Shown: positions 10,901 through 25,900, counted from the first letter of the stretch. The stretch: DNA of 64,000 nt from Prosopocoilus inquinatus (GCA_036172665.1 CM069872.1:45804101-45868100); one strand, 5' to 3'. A program made the numbers and translations. The notes: generated by a model not told the origin, from the sequence alone.

Positions 10901-13900
10901 CGAATCAGAACAGACCGATCAAGCTATCTGAAACCAAAGTATTTTGGAAACAAGAAACAAAATATTAAACAGTTTGTGTTAACAGTTCTATGTGAGTATT
11001 GTAAGACTGTGTTAAAGTATTATAAATCAGATGTAATAAATACTGCATGAAATACTTATTTTTTAATCAGAACATCTCAAACTATTGGATATTAGTTTCA
11101 TTCACAAACGAAACCAATCTTACCGTTTGATTCACTGATGGTATTTGAGCTTCACTCATCTATATATATACATTTTTTCTTTTAATGAATCTCATTTTTT
11201 GGAATATCAGTCTTAACTTTCTTTTTTTTTCTGTTAGAACGAAAGTGTTAAAAGACGTATTATATACATTACATTAAGAAGAGCTATTTCGCAGGGATAG
11301 AAACTTTTATTCAATCTAATCAGATGATAGTATTTGACCTGTTCCGAAATTTGCTTTCATTTTCGAGAAAAAAAAAATCACAGAATTTATTACAACTGAC
11401 TAGTACATAACTGTAAGAAAACCAGAAGAGTTACATGTAGTACGGTGGTCAAAAATTGATAGTGTGTGAGAACGTAGAAAATGAAATGTGATGATTCAAT
11501 ACATACTTGCTCGACCGACCATTTGAATGGCCCGGACGCCTTTCCTGAACGTGGCCACTATACAGCGAACCAGATAAAAAGATTGTTAGTCGGAGCCCAA
11601 CTACCCCTAGACTAATGGGGTTATTCGCCTTGAAAAAGAACAACACACTTTTTTGGTTTAGTTAGGAATGGTTTAGTTCAAAAGTTATAGGGAGAGAAAA
11701 AAAGAAATACTTTGACACATTTTTTTTCTAAGCTCGCAAAAGAATAGACCACAAACTCTGCATAATGAAGTCAACTTGAATGTACTGACAAAAAAACCAT
11801 TGGCCAAACGACTTTAACATTATGAAAACGATGCCACCTCCGTTCACCAGGAGTTTAAAAGTTTTAAAACACGTGTGTTGTTCATTTTCACAAAATATAC
11901 CATATAATTTAGCAAAGTTAACCCTGGGCACGAGAAGGTCGTAGGTAAACTGGAACAGGTTCTAATCGTACAAGAAACTGGATTGGGGTATGTACTAACT
12001 AGTAAAAAAAATCGCCTTTTGGCTTTTTTCAATTGCTCATTAAAGTGGTTGACACCCTCAATCCAATCCAATTTAAAAGAAGTCAAGCCCTAAAATTGTA
12101 GGCGAAGCGTAATTTCTAATTAAGGGTTTATCCTGTCGATAAAGGTCCCTGCGAGATACTACCTCTTTAGTCGTTAGTCTGAATGAGCCTTAGGAGAGTA
12201 AAAGTTAAACCGGCATTCGCTCTTAGCTGTTTAGCGGCAGTCGAAAGTCTTTTTCAGCCATATTAGCAGAAATTTAAAAGTACTGCATTACAAAGCTGTT
12301 CAGGTCAGTGCTTTTTACCTAGAAATTTTTAACTAACAGTAAACAAGCTTGATATGTTCCAATACATCCTTGCACGTGAAAATAAACTTCATTAATATTT
12401 GTACCTACTTCTTAAAGACCATGCAACTTACTAAAGTCACAAAAGTATAGGAGACTTTAGTTAAGTAATATAAATTGCAAAATAATGATTTGAATTTTAT
12501 ATCGAGTCTAATCGAGGATATATGTGGTGTTGTAATAAACAAAAAAATGATTCCTTGATTGTTCGTAAAATATAACGAATTTTTGTATTGTATTATTAAA
12601 TGGCCATAAAATAAAAAAAATACTAAAAATAGTCTACAATTATAATTAAGAATATGCATAATCTACTCTTTGCAGTAATTCTAAAATAGATTTTTGCTAC
12701 GACTAATAGAAAAGAAGAATGTATAGGAACATATAAAAATAATAATTTTAAGCAGCTGAGCATGGTATATATGTAGAAGGGTGTCCTACCCTCCAGGTAA
12801 CTGTGATAGGCGGCGCTAAGCCCTTGTTTCACCATGCCTGTCTGCATCATGATCATTCCAACATCTGGAAAAAGCCAAAACCAAAAAACTTTCCTTGTAA
12901 AAAAGACAAAAAGTTACAGTAACCTGGTAAAAAATCAAAACGAAAAACTGCGTGGAGCGTATGGAAATCAAATGGAAAGCCCAGGGTCAAGCTTCATATC
13001 ATATTAATCATAATGATGATTCGATACTTACAATTTTATTTATTTAATGAGAATGAACCTAACCATGCAGAGAAATTTGTGCAAAGGGATCAGAATGTGT
13101 GTCAAAGACATTCCGTCATTCAGCAATCATATTTTTCTTGTATAAAGTGACTTGTTTTGTAGCGTAAAACCAAAAAATAAAATAAACATTTGTAAAAGAA
13201 AAACAAACAAAACAAAACAAAGTAATTTTTTTCGCTTGGTGTAAGTTAACAAATCAATAAGTGATGACCTCCAACCCAATGTTTTTGATTTATTTAAAAT
13301 TCTGTCTGTGCGATATTTTTTAAAAAGAATTTTGGAAAATTGTTCTGTGTTTAGCTTATAAATTGAAAATGAAAATAAATCTTGTGTATTATTTGGTTTT
13401 CTTCAAATACGAAGTCGCTTTATACGAACAAATATTGGATATTGGTATTCATGGACTACACATACCAATAGCAAAACTATATCGAGTGACATACAGATTA
13501 TTGGAATAATAATTGTGGATGTAAATATATGCAAAATAGACAGTCCACGATAGCAAACCAAAACTATAGATGTATATAATATAATAAGGTAAACGAGCTG
13601 AGTCATCAAGCCTGGTCTAGAAGGTAAAATAAAAATCAGTCACTTATTTTGCATTTACCTAGATCGTGGGACCAATTACGTTGTTGAACTGCCACTAAAA
13701 GTGATTTAGTCAATTAAATTTCGAAAAACATTAATGTGAATATTCTTAAACAAAGAAAACAAATGGCCGAGAATTGGCTCAGCAGTGTCTTGGAGCCAAT
13801 CGGCCCCAAACAAAACATGTTAATCTACAAATCAAAGAGACAAGATAAGTAAGGGCAAAGTCAGAAGCAAAATGAATATGGACTTAAACATGGGCCATAC

Positions 13901-16900
13901 AAAGTTCAGAAACTGACAAAAAGGGGACTGGTAGTTGCATGGGCACGATTATTCACGTATAAACAGATAATTCAAGAAAGTGGGCGAACTCACAGTTTTT
14001 GCATTTGCACTTTTTGATGAGGGTTTCGTCTTTTATATCGTCGTGACAGGCTTTGCAGTAAAACCATGCCCTAGAAAGATAGAAACACACTCGTAAAACA
14101 AGACGCAGAAAAATCGTGGTGTGAATTCGATGTGAAAACCCAAACATATTAAGTTTCTGTTTCTCATCGATCTGGAAAGCTTCGGTGTCAATTACGTGAC
14201 AAAACTGTCCCGCATCACCGAAAGAGTAATTTTTTTATAAGGGTGAATCAATAAGCGACGGTTTTTACCTCTTGACCTCATCGGCAGACTGCGCTATAAA
14301 GAATCCCTGAGTATTTGCTTGAATCTTGGCTCCGCGGGGGTTGATGGATATTTTAGTGTCTACACCCTCGACGCCCTTCACTTCGATCGCCAGGAGCAGG
14401 AGTTTGAGCTTCGTGAAACACAGCCTGTTTAAACAGAAGCACTGAAGAGAACGGTCACTTCTTAACTCGAACGACATACATCATTTAAACTTACTCACGA
14501 CGGAATAAGTTACAAAAAACCGTTGCATTTAAATGATGTACATACGTTTTATTGTTGTTACGATGGGCAGAAACGAAAAGCAAGCGAGCATGCTAACAAA
14601 CAACAACGTTTTCTGATCCTATAAGCAACTAAAGATGGAGAAATGGATAGAAGCTTTTTGTTGTGTGTATAAATTCCTTGCAATTTTTTAGAAAATTATT
14701 TTTTTATACCCATTTTATTAGTTATTAAAGATTTCAGGAAATGAAATGGCTTTATTATATTCCAAAACATTCGTTGCTTCTATTTTGAAATAAATAAAAG
14801 TAACGGAAGAAAGTAATCAACAGTAGAAATTAAAATAAATGCCTTCGACATTAAATTTTTTATCCATTTCATGTATTTGTGATTAACAAATAAATGTAAA
14901 ACCGTACGCGTCAGTCGAAAAGCGTTGTTAAAACAAGATTAAAAATATTTTTAAATTTCATATTTACACTTTTCATTTTGTAATTGTTGTTATAGTGTTC
15001 CGCTTTTAAATTAATTGTTATGACACGGCATTAGCGATTCAGTGCAGTCTCCTGGTAGTTCAAAAAACGCTGTCATTTTGGAATAAGAAACAATTTAAAT
15101 TACAGTTAAGAAACTACTACACAATCGCTTCATTAATTTGATGACAATTTATCATACAACGTTCGTTATATTCGGTAGAAAAATGATTTATGAATTCTAA
15201 ATAACAAATAATAATGAAATGTAAATTAGTATAAATCAACACAACAAAAAAGTCTCTCCTGTACATTTTCCGCACCGATTAAGCTAATAAATGTTAAGTA
15301 AATAATTACGACACTCTGTGTTTATTTTGAATATTTTTTTTTTGCTGTACATGACGAGAGGAGAAACCACCTGCGATATATCGCATTATGAAGTATTCAT
15401 TACATCGATTTTATTGCTTGAGAACAAACGTAAACTCTTACGGAAGGAATCTATACACACAAGTGCCTGTGTTTGTTTGTTTGTTAGGTCGGGATGCCGA
15501 GCATTTCAACAGCAGTAAAAGTCCTATAATAACGTGTGAACTCTCCAGGGGTGAAGCTTTGATTACAGAATTATTGGAAGTTTAAACAAATCTTATTTAT
15601 TTATTCAAGTTCTTCGATGCCAATAAACACAGACAGATAAATTAAACTCATTTGCAATGAAATACATGCGCAGTGAATTTCCAATTTTTTTAAATCATAA
15701 AGTCAAGTGAAGAGGAATAGAGAACTTTCCACATAAAAAACATCAATCTAGAATTTTCTTCAAAGAACTACAATCATAAATTCATAAATACAAGAGCCCT
15801 TAAGTACGTCGCGTCGTTTTAATTGATGAGTATATCAGTTGGAGTATATTTTTTTGTTAACGGCAAGTCTACTTGAACTTAGTGGTAACAAATTAATCTC
15901 TCCCCGCTTCATCCTTACATTTTGCCAAAAGATTACATCAATGAATTATTCTAGTACTTTAGCTTGTAAACGTGTTGCTTCCTTGTTGAGATCACGTTAT
16001 TATAGAGCTTCAAGGCAAAGCAGAATTATTTTACAGCTGCTCTATCCCCCTAATCATATTATTTTCATATTATTTTCTAACGCAGCAACAACGCGACGAT
16101 AGGCAATTTTGGGCACTACATCTCTAATTTGAAGGGGTTAACAAATGCACACCAACACAAACTATGCCGTTTTTGTTATACATATCACTTACATTCACTT
16201 CTTAAAATAACATTTAGTGTTCGGATGTTCGATTTTGTTTCTTTTTTTTTTTGAAATGTGTAATTTTGTAATAAGAAAATTGTTTTGTGCTGCTTATCGT
16301 GTTAGTCGAGAATGATTTGGTCTGACGATAGTATCAGTATACAAAAGGTACTACTACAAGCTATTTTGACAACTGGCGAGTAGACTGGAGGGTAAAAAAA
16401 AGTCCCTTCTACTAAAGGGGATTAAAAAAAATGTTTGTTAGTGTGTTGGGTGAGTGTCAATCTTACTCGCTGGCCTGGGGGAATGTCATGCCCGTGAAGG
16501 AGGGGGACAGAGTCTCAGTGTACATCTCGCATCCCGTGCCTTGCAGGTAATCGTTCTGCCAGACTTGCGTATCGGGAGACTGAAAACAATACATCGCCAC
16601 TCAACACTTGGCATGACACGTACAGTCACAATCAGCCACTTTTTTTGAACAGGCAAGTTCCGACCAGACGAATCAAAAATCTGGAATTCTTATTGGCTAG
16701 GGTGGAAAAATTTTCGGAATGGTTTTACCTTGAGTACCACGCTTGACACCTTCAACATCCTCATCGTAAGTGCACTCGAGATAAAACCACCCTGTGACTG
16801 AAATAAGAATGCTGTAATACAGAAACCCCATTCATGTAATCGTCCTGTAAAGATGAATCGGTTTCTTTAAATGCAAAGACGGAATACACTTATAGCAAAT

Positions 16901-19900
16901 AATAGTACAAACACAAGCTTGCAGATAGTATTTAATGACCATTTGCAGTAACACTGTTTCTTCGTAGTTTGGCGGAAACTTGAACGAGCGAGTGAATATA
17001 GTGATAGTATCGGAAACTAAAAGGTAAATGCGGTTGAGGTACATCAAAAAAAAAACGAATGCGTTTTTCGTCTTTAAAGTCTAGAGCAGAGAATTTGAAA
17101 GCGTAGATAAAATCGACACTTAATATTCATGTTGTGTCTGCTATTTACATATGCTTTGTCTGCCGTGGTAATTTCAGGCTTCCTGCCTTGCTAACTGCAA
17201 ATAGTGATTTATAGCTCCTGAAATCCACTCTGTGCTTTACAATTTCCAATTTGGCAAACAGTCTGGGATGTTTCAGCTTCAATCAATAAATTGATCTTGT
17301 GTCTAAAACTCACGTTATCTTTTTTGCTTCCTTTCAGTTATTTTAAGCAGGAAATCAATAGACAGTGAAAAGCACTTCGTGATTTTACTTACTTATGCAA
17401 GAGGACTTAAAAATAAAACGTAATTTAAAAAAAAAAATCAAATTCTTTGTATCAATATCTTTTATTAACGTGAACCCCCGGTCCTGTCCGTGCAGGCAAC
17501 CACTAACAACTTTATTATTATTAATGGAAGTTGTTTCCTTGTTTGTTACAAATGAGAGTGACCTTTTGGTTAGGCAGGGGGGCGGTCGTTATGAACTTCC
17601 CTAATCAGGTACGCATAAATTTGTGAACGGATAAAATTAGAAGCGACCCCTTTAAAGCAATGTATCACACACAAGCTTAATTTTTTTTTATATTTAGGCT
17701 TACATTTTCTTCAATGATAAAAATGAATGTAGGTGTAATTATTATTAAAAGGAACATTCTTCACAAAAATGTTTCTCAATAGCAGACACAACCGTTAGTG
17801 TTAGTTCTTTTTCTGAATTTGGGTAAGTCTAATAAATGAAATTTATTTCGGGTTCAATTTCTACGGGTATGTACACATAGTTTTCGCGCCGACAAAAAAC
17901 AGCAAAACTGTGATAGAGAAAGTATTTCAATGAGGTGCAGCGGTAACGTGGTGCCCGCATCCGACTTACTCTGTTGCCTGTGCAAATGGCATGCCTACAA
18001 ATGAAGGACTAAGGGTTTCAGTGTACATCTCCATCCCGGTGCCGCGCAAATAATCGTTCGTCCACACCTGCATATCTGGCGACTGCAATAATTTAGAATT
18101 CCATATATTTACGCCTGTAGGAAAACGCTTACCACTTACGGAATTAAAAATTAAAATCTACCTGAAAACCGCCTACCAGAAAATCAGATACCACGACAGA
18201 GCGGTTCCCTAAACGCTTTCTTTTTTTAAATTTGCGTCAGTATCTGGATTTTTGGTGGCTTTTCACAATAAACGATGAGAATTAGCGTGAAAATAAGGGA
18301 GGAAAGTCTTGGGACTTACTGTTTTGAACGATCGCATGGCGAACAAGTTCGCCATCATCGTCGAAAATCCGGGAGCTAAACACGATTGAGCTATGAAGCC
18401 GAGCTTTAGTTCCGCTAGACATATTACGTCGTCACCCTGTTTCCAGTCCCACGAAGGAATGTTTAGTAAGTAAGCCTGAAATCAAGTTTTATTGGATCTT
18501 CGATACACCTTTTCACAGAATTCATAAAGGATTCGATTATTCAATACACATTTCCTTACTTCATTTCATCTCATGCTTTAATTAAATATTGTCGAAAGGT
18601 TGTTTTATGCTACCATGTATCTTGTACTCTCGCGTTCTTTTCTAATATACGGATGTGTGGAGCAGGTGAAAGAGGTACGTGTCGGACTCCTGTTATTATA
18701 AATTAATTAGGAGTATTAGATTTCTTCGACACTTCTACAGCAATTCTGTAGTAATTGTATCGAAAATAAATCATATTTTGTACAAGAAACAGAGTAGCCT
18801 TAATAAAAGAACACGCTTCGAAACTTTACAATCGTTCTCTACATTGGAATTCTAAAATGATTCTAGTTTTCCATGTGATTATTGATCTTTACCTTATTGT
18901 GATACTGCATAAGCTGTATAATAACTCTAATATCATCACTATAATTCTTGATGGAAATAACCCTCATAATGTTCGCTGCATCTTCTGCATCGGGATCTTG
19001 GCAGTATTTGTTCGCTAATACTAGGCACGCATCGGCTTCGTGTACCTATCAAAAACAAACTTGCTCACTACCTCAGGTAATCAGTAAAACGCAAAAGTGT
19101 TTTCCTTAAAATATAATTTTTCGAAAAAAAAAAAGAGAACTTGTTTACCTATAGCTCTATTCGTTCTAATTCGTTTCTAATCTACGTGAGCTAAATCGAA
19201 GTAACTTGCAAAAACATGCAGAAAAATTTGCCATGACTAGGAAATACTCCTTTCGAGACCGAGTGCGATATCTTGTCTCAGGTACGCATGTACAAATCTA
19301 ATACATGCACAAAAGTTCATAAGTTATCTGCTCTGCAAGTGGCTAGGATGATAAAAATTTAACGAGGCAGTTTCATCTAGAGAGGCAGACATTTTAAACG
19401 CCAATATAGAGCCAACTTACCATTTTATTGGCCCTTCTCTTGGGGGAAGTTTTAAGTGCTTTTCCTAGTAATGCTAAACACGGAAGGGTGTGGGGGGCAA
19501 GGGATAACAACACATGACAAAGGTCCAGGGCTGTCACATTACCTGGTACAAGGATTTCTTAGAAAAAAAAAAAGAAACTACGTCCAGTTATATGAATTTT
19601 TCTGAATTTAGTTTCTTTTTTAATTAAACTGCAACACCTAATTTAACAAACACAGGTTTGTAAGGAATTGAGGAAGTTCGCAAACTGTTTTGGTTTAAAA
19701 AACATAAAAAAGAGGAGATTTTAAGTTTGTTTTAGTTCAAGTAATTTATACTAGTTACCGTTTCTTTAATTTAATTGTGTAATTACTCTTATTATCTTCT
19801 ATTTTTAATGCGTGTATTTTAAAGCAGGAAAATCAAGAAAATAGGAAATCGATCAAAATGTGATTAGAACCATAAAAATATACCGGGTAATAAACACGCA

Positions 19901-22900
19901 CGCACGCAGTTTACACCGTACAAGAACACAATACCCCAGTCTTACCTTAACCCTCTGAAGGTCAATAGGGTTCATGATGGTACCCTGGAAGAATTCTACG
20001 GTAGTGAAATGTCTCTTGAAAAGACCTTCCAATTCAAGGTCTGGCGGTTTCCTGCACATCCGAATAGTTACCAAAACAGATATATAACACGTCAAAAACT
20101 ACCAATTTATTTATATCCACATCTGCATACTCGTCAGCAATACCATGCAGCAGAAGCCACTGGTGGCTAAACCACTACTCTGCAAAAACTTTGCAAGATT
20201 TCCGCTTGATCAAAACAAGTCCCAAGTTTTACAAGAAATGACATCGGAAAAGTTGCAAAATTGAACAAAACAAATCATAAATGGTGCGGCGAGGTATAAT
20301 AAGCGATAACACAAGATCCAAGATGAATAGAAACGAAGGACTCCATTGGTACCTTGACTCGTTCAAGGTCAACTGCGTTCATCATCGTCCCCTGAAAAAA
20401 CTCCACCGTCGTGTAGTGACGTTTTAGAAGTCCTTCCAGCTCCAAATCAGGCTCTTTTCTAAAAATTAATTTTTTATTCGTATAATTAACATTTCCTGAA
20501 ATTGAATTAACCCACTTCGTAAAGTCACAGTGCATTTTTAAATTTTACAAAAATCAATGTAGATGTAGAGTAAATAATTCAGACACATTTTGACAAAATT
20601 TAAATGTGTTCATGTGCAAAACCTACATGTTATATTCTATTAAAGTAGTGTTTATTATCATATATTTTTTACCTGTGCAGGAAAACCACTTCAACGTCGA
20701 CGTCCTCCCTGTCTTCGTGTAGAAAATCTTTCAGGAAATGTGAAACGGACTCGTAAGTGATGTGCCCACAAACGACTATGTGCCTAGGTCACACAAAGCA
20801 GTATTAGCCGTGTACACTCGAAGACAAAAACGACGTCTTGTCTTCGTCGCACGAATTATTTTCTACGAACTCTAATAATGGCGACGAACTTCCGTTGAAC
20901 ATGCTACATGTTTCAGAATGAGTCTAGACAAAAATACAGTAACTGGGCGCTCTAAGTTATCTGCTGCTAAACTAAGTGCATCTCTTTCGGCATTCGAATG
21001 TCGTGAATTGAGTTTTACGAATTTGAAAAGTTATGGCTTGCATTGACAAGGAAACAAGATGTTTAAGATCAGATTCGAATGTTTAGATAACTCAAAATAT
21101 TTCAGTTTCTTTTTTCTCTGCCAATCAACAATCGATTTTTCTTTTTGAAACTTAGTCACATAAATCTTATTTAGATATGTTTATCTTCTTTTGCTCCCGG
21201 TAAAACGGAATCTTCTTTCAGGGAAGAACTTTAGGACCATTGTTGTTGTTCGATCTGCTGTTACCTCCTGCTGATGTTCGGCTACTGCTCTCTCGTTTCT
21301 ATGAAGCGACAGCAATAAAAATAATAAAAATAGCAGCAGCAGTTCTGAATAGGTTCTTTTTAACGAAGAACCGAACATTAGCAAAAGATAGGATGTCATG
21401 GTAAAGATAGGCAATGGCTACTTGAACCTTGGCTTGCTTCATCGCTTTTGATCAAGATTTTTCAATCATAAATGGTTCAGCATAAGTTATCAGTATTATT
21501 TATACATATTCTATAATACTTACAAATTCTATATTAAAACAATATTTAAAAATAAATTTAAGGATTGAAATAAATGAAATAATTACTGAGCTGTAATGAA
21601 AATGAACTTTTAACTTTAAACTTTAAGTTGCAATTATTTAACAAATGATTAACAAAAGTAATATTTTATGTGTGCGGCTTTATCTGTCAATCTTGATTAC
21701 TTAGAGACATATCTATTAGGTAAAAATATTTACATTATTTCCACGTGCAAGGAAGTATAGGAGGAAAATATAATTCCTTCCTTCAATTTCCTTAAGATTT
21801 CGAACGTAATATTATCCTTGCTTGAGTGTATAAGCCATTGAGTTTCCTTGGCAAAATATTTGCTCAGCGTACTTCAACATATAACAAGCTCAGATTTTTT
21901 TTGTGTTCATTCTTATTACAGTGGCAAAGGACGCGTTTCTTCGCAGGCAACCGATAAATGCCAGTTTTTTAAAAAATAATGTCCCTGTCACCAGTTGTAA
22001 CCCATTTTCCTTACCAAATGGTCATTTTTTTTCAAGATATTTAATGTATAGATACTGCATTTAAAAAGACGAACAAATTGCAGACGAATCTCGATAAGTA
22101 TAAATTATTTGATGTTTGATGTTTTTCCTTTTTAATCGTATACTCCTTTAACTTTCTTTATCACGTATCTATTCAGTGTGTACCTTGTTTCCTGGTCAAT
22201 ACAATGGTTAAGACTAGCTTCTTATTTACTTGATTTAAATATTTATAAAAATCTTTTCTTAATTATAATATACATGAACATTGATTTCCATTAATTATAT
22301 TAGTAGAAAGGAAACAAAACTAACGGGTTAGGCAAAAAGCGCTAGTCTTAAACTCCACATGCAACTCGAATCGTTAATCTCTATAATGTTATTCGTATGA
22401 ATTGATGAAATCCAGCACACTTGAAGACCGTTTAAAACGAATTAAACGCGGTGACCTGGAAATATGTTTGTTGTAACAAAACGGCACAACGCCAGAAAGA
22501 TATAAATCAGTTGACCTGCTGCATTTTTTATTAGACTGTGGAAATTGATTAGGCAATTCTCGTGGAAGTTGAAACGAAATCAATAATTACAACTGAACGG
22601 GGGAATTTTCTCTTTGGCAGTGACTTTTATATTATTGTTTCATTTCTTCATGTCAGAGGAGCAAATTCGTTACACTCAAGACTTTGAATTCTAGAATTAC
22701 TGATTTTTTAATGTGGCAACTGAATTATTCCTTTTGGTAATAAGGTCAACTGATTATTCAAGTTTATTAAAGACTGTCAAGCCTGCTGGATGATGTAATT
22801 TCTAATTGAATAAAAAAAGAAATCAATACAAAATTCGGACTCTACCCTAGTTCTATATATACAGGGTGAGCGCCTGTGCACACAGCCTGGCCACGCACAA

Positions 22901-25900
22901 TATACCGTGTGGCACGAACGCGCATGCGGTCATGCATCTCACTCGCTAACACATATAGTCCTAGACTGGTAAAGAAATTCCATTCAAACATTTCTAACGA
23001 GTCCAGGAGCAAGAATTTTGGGCAGTTTATAATACATTTGATTTACGAAACGCCTACGTGTGGAGGAAAACGGTAGGAGAAGAATACATCGACATACACT
23101 GGAACAGATAAGGCGGGGTTGTAAAAATTAAGATAGGAACAAGCGTGCAGGGTGTCTTAACACAGAACAAATGGACGTTTATTTTCAATAAGTCTACCTT
23201 GTTTTCTTAACAAGAAGTACTAGCTAGAGGGAGCTATTCGTAGGCTAGAGTGTTAAGTAAACAAGTTAGAGGTTTTTTCTCACCTCCTGCCTCTTTCGTT
23301 CTTCAACGTCCCACCATACTTTGGTCTAGTTCCGATCAAGTCAATAATCTCAGGAATACAACTGGCAAATATCGCCTAGACGCCAGCCGGATAAACAAGA
23401 CAACATTCGCATCATTTCACAGCAGAACAGAGGCGACATCTTAATTGATTCTCGCTGACGATTCCAAGTGTTTCCAAACAAACCCGACCCACCCAGTCAA
23501 CGAGGATCAACCAAAATAATAACAGACGAATACAATTTATTTGCAAAAGCAGGGAACGGACGTGGTGTTTGTTGGTGGTTAAACAAATCAGGAGAAGTTT
23601 TTAGAAGGAGTTATTTAGGGATATTACCTTATGTCAATAATTTCTAAACGGTCCACATTAGAGGAGCCTTCTAGGAGTATTTTAGTGTTGTAAACGAAGT
23701 TGTGTTAATCGCAGTATTATTGTCAAAATTTTAATTAAAAAATCATGAAACAAGAAATCGTTTCATTCTACTTTGCAAAAATATCATCAACACATTTGTT
23801 TACTTAATAATTTGAAATATTATGTTATATAATGAATAGAATCAATAATAAAATCAATCTCCTATGATCGTCCTAGTTTTTGAATACTTTGAACAATTTA
23901 ACTGCCTTATTGTGTTGACAATATTTGATGTTGAGTTTGTTTTAAAATGAAAATACTAACAGTGGAGTCTGTTAGTCAATCATCCTGCACATTCGCACGA
24001 GTTGAGGCGCGGCCGTGCGTGGCTCTATCAGGCTGTGCAGGCTCTAAGTGCTACTAATCTTCTACTTGGGGCCAGCTAGTCTAACTAGGCTTGTTTCATC
24101 CCATTCTGTATGCTCTGTCCAGTAAGTAACCTACATGGTAAGCCCTCGAAAAAAATTTTTTGCTCTGCGAAGATAAGAATGGAAATATAATAAGAAAGAC
24201 AACAGGTGAGAAAATGCCAACCCTGTAGATTATTACGAATTTTTTGGCATTAATAAATTTAGTGGAGTAAGCATACAGAACGCTGTATTCGGCAGCTAGC
24301 TTAGCATGCCAAAGTCTCTCAACTATCAAAAAAGTGTAAACGGCTACAAAAATATTACCCAAAACTATAACGCTCTACACATTCTACATCGTCCAAGAAG
24401 AAGGTGCGTGCGTGTGTAGCGGGTAACATTTTTGCAACATCAGTAAAAAGTTACCCAACAGCGCAAAGCATAACCCAAGTGCTACGAAACTCATAGTAAA
24501 AATAAAATAGCTCCATTCCTTGTGTTAGACAATAGTGTAGCAGCCTTGGTTTAATACCTGCGTCGCACATCTTTGCTGTACTTTCCGCCATACTTGGGAC
24601 GATTTGCAGCGAGTTCTGTGATCTCGGGAATCCAGCTGGCAAAAACGGCCTACCAACCCATACACCCATCAGGCTCCTCCTCGGACCCGTACAATTACTA
24701 CTCTACTCATATAACCCCAATTTACGCAACATACACAGAAATCCATACACCACACTTTTTTTTCAATTGGTCCAAATCGTTTTTGAGAAATCAATTTTTC
24801 GTTGCACGTCAACAAACAAACCCATCTTAACACCCAAATATACACCATTTGTTTAATTTAAACATTCAGGTGAATACCGAAATCCAATTTCTAATGTGTG
24901 TGTTTGCGCAGATAGTAAATAGTAAGAGAAAGTTTGTTAATTTCCACTACGTTGTGAAGAGGGAAAATTTAGAATAACAACCACAGAAAATAAACCAGAA
25001 AAATAGTGTGAATTTAATTGATAATCAATTAATTAGTATTAATATCCACTTTTATGTGATGAATTAATTGTTAAACAAAATAAAAGAGGATTAAAGGATT
25101 AGAGGTTTTCTTTTCGTTTTGATGTTTAAACTCTAGGAATACGGGATAATTTAGTATTAAGGAAGAAACGTTGATGAGCCTTCGTAGCAAAAACATTAAT
25201 TTAAATGTCACAACAAATATTTTGGAAGCCCATATTTAGCTTGTATATCGACAAGCCATAAGGTTTTTCACACAACAATTATTGGGGTTATTTCTTTTAG
25301 TTGTATCTTGAATTCTTTCAATTAACTCTTTATAGGTAGTATTTTCTAGACGGTATTCACATATTTTTATGTTCAATTTTGTTATTCTCAGAATATCTAT
25401 CATTGACTTACTTCGACGAGATCACTAAATCTGCAAAAGTTTGAAAATTGTATCCATAATCCAAGAATAGTCCAAAACGACTAACTCTTCTGAAAATAAT
25501 ATTTTTATTTAAATCCTTGAGGAGGGCTTCGATTTACGTCTATTTACCTCTATTTACTAAATTGTAAGGGTTATTTCCTATTCATATTACAACACATTGA
25601 CGTGGACATAATCATTAGACCCGATAATATAATTTTTTTCTTGCATAATTCCAAAGACTTTTTAAAAACTTCTCAGAAATTCCAAATTGACAAGTCCATG
25701 CAACGAGCGTGCATCAAAAATCCAAGTTTTCAACAAAGCAAACCAAATTAAAATAAATGTTTTCTAGTTGCGGAAAAAATCACGTTAAATATGAAGACAG
25801 ATAAGTAGACGTAAGTGCCCCCTTAAAATATATTATTGTTAATGAATGACATCAATAAAGATTTATTATTACGTCACCCCTAACTGAAAGACTTTCTTGA

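Larger units (their letters stand above)
10643..13658 (-). other. slo: slo introns between the linker cassettes
   Basis: These introns separate four small cassettes over about 3 kb. They are AT-rich with scattered short frames. A GC-richer stretch at about 12100-12260 has no clear coding content. No repeats with clear ends were seen. Confidence 0.5.

Noticed and set aside
11507..11544. Shorter form of the basic linker cassette using the CAG acceptor at 11546
   Set aside because: It would be 38 bases and change the frame; the upstream GTATAG acceptor gives a symmetric 51-base exon and a known type of peptide.
21181..21414. 77-residue minus-strand frame with a hydrophobic start, looked at as an alternative slo exon or signal peptide
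   Set aside because: The best splice-bounded part is 34 bases and would shift frame; composition is low-complexity.
22860..24060. Possible large inverted repeat (GCCTGTGCACACAGCCTG against CCTGCACAGCCTG) around S6/RCK1 version C
   Set aside because: The match is short and broken; the interval contains a genuine slo exon.
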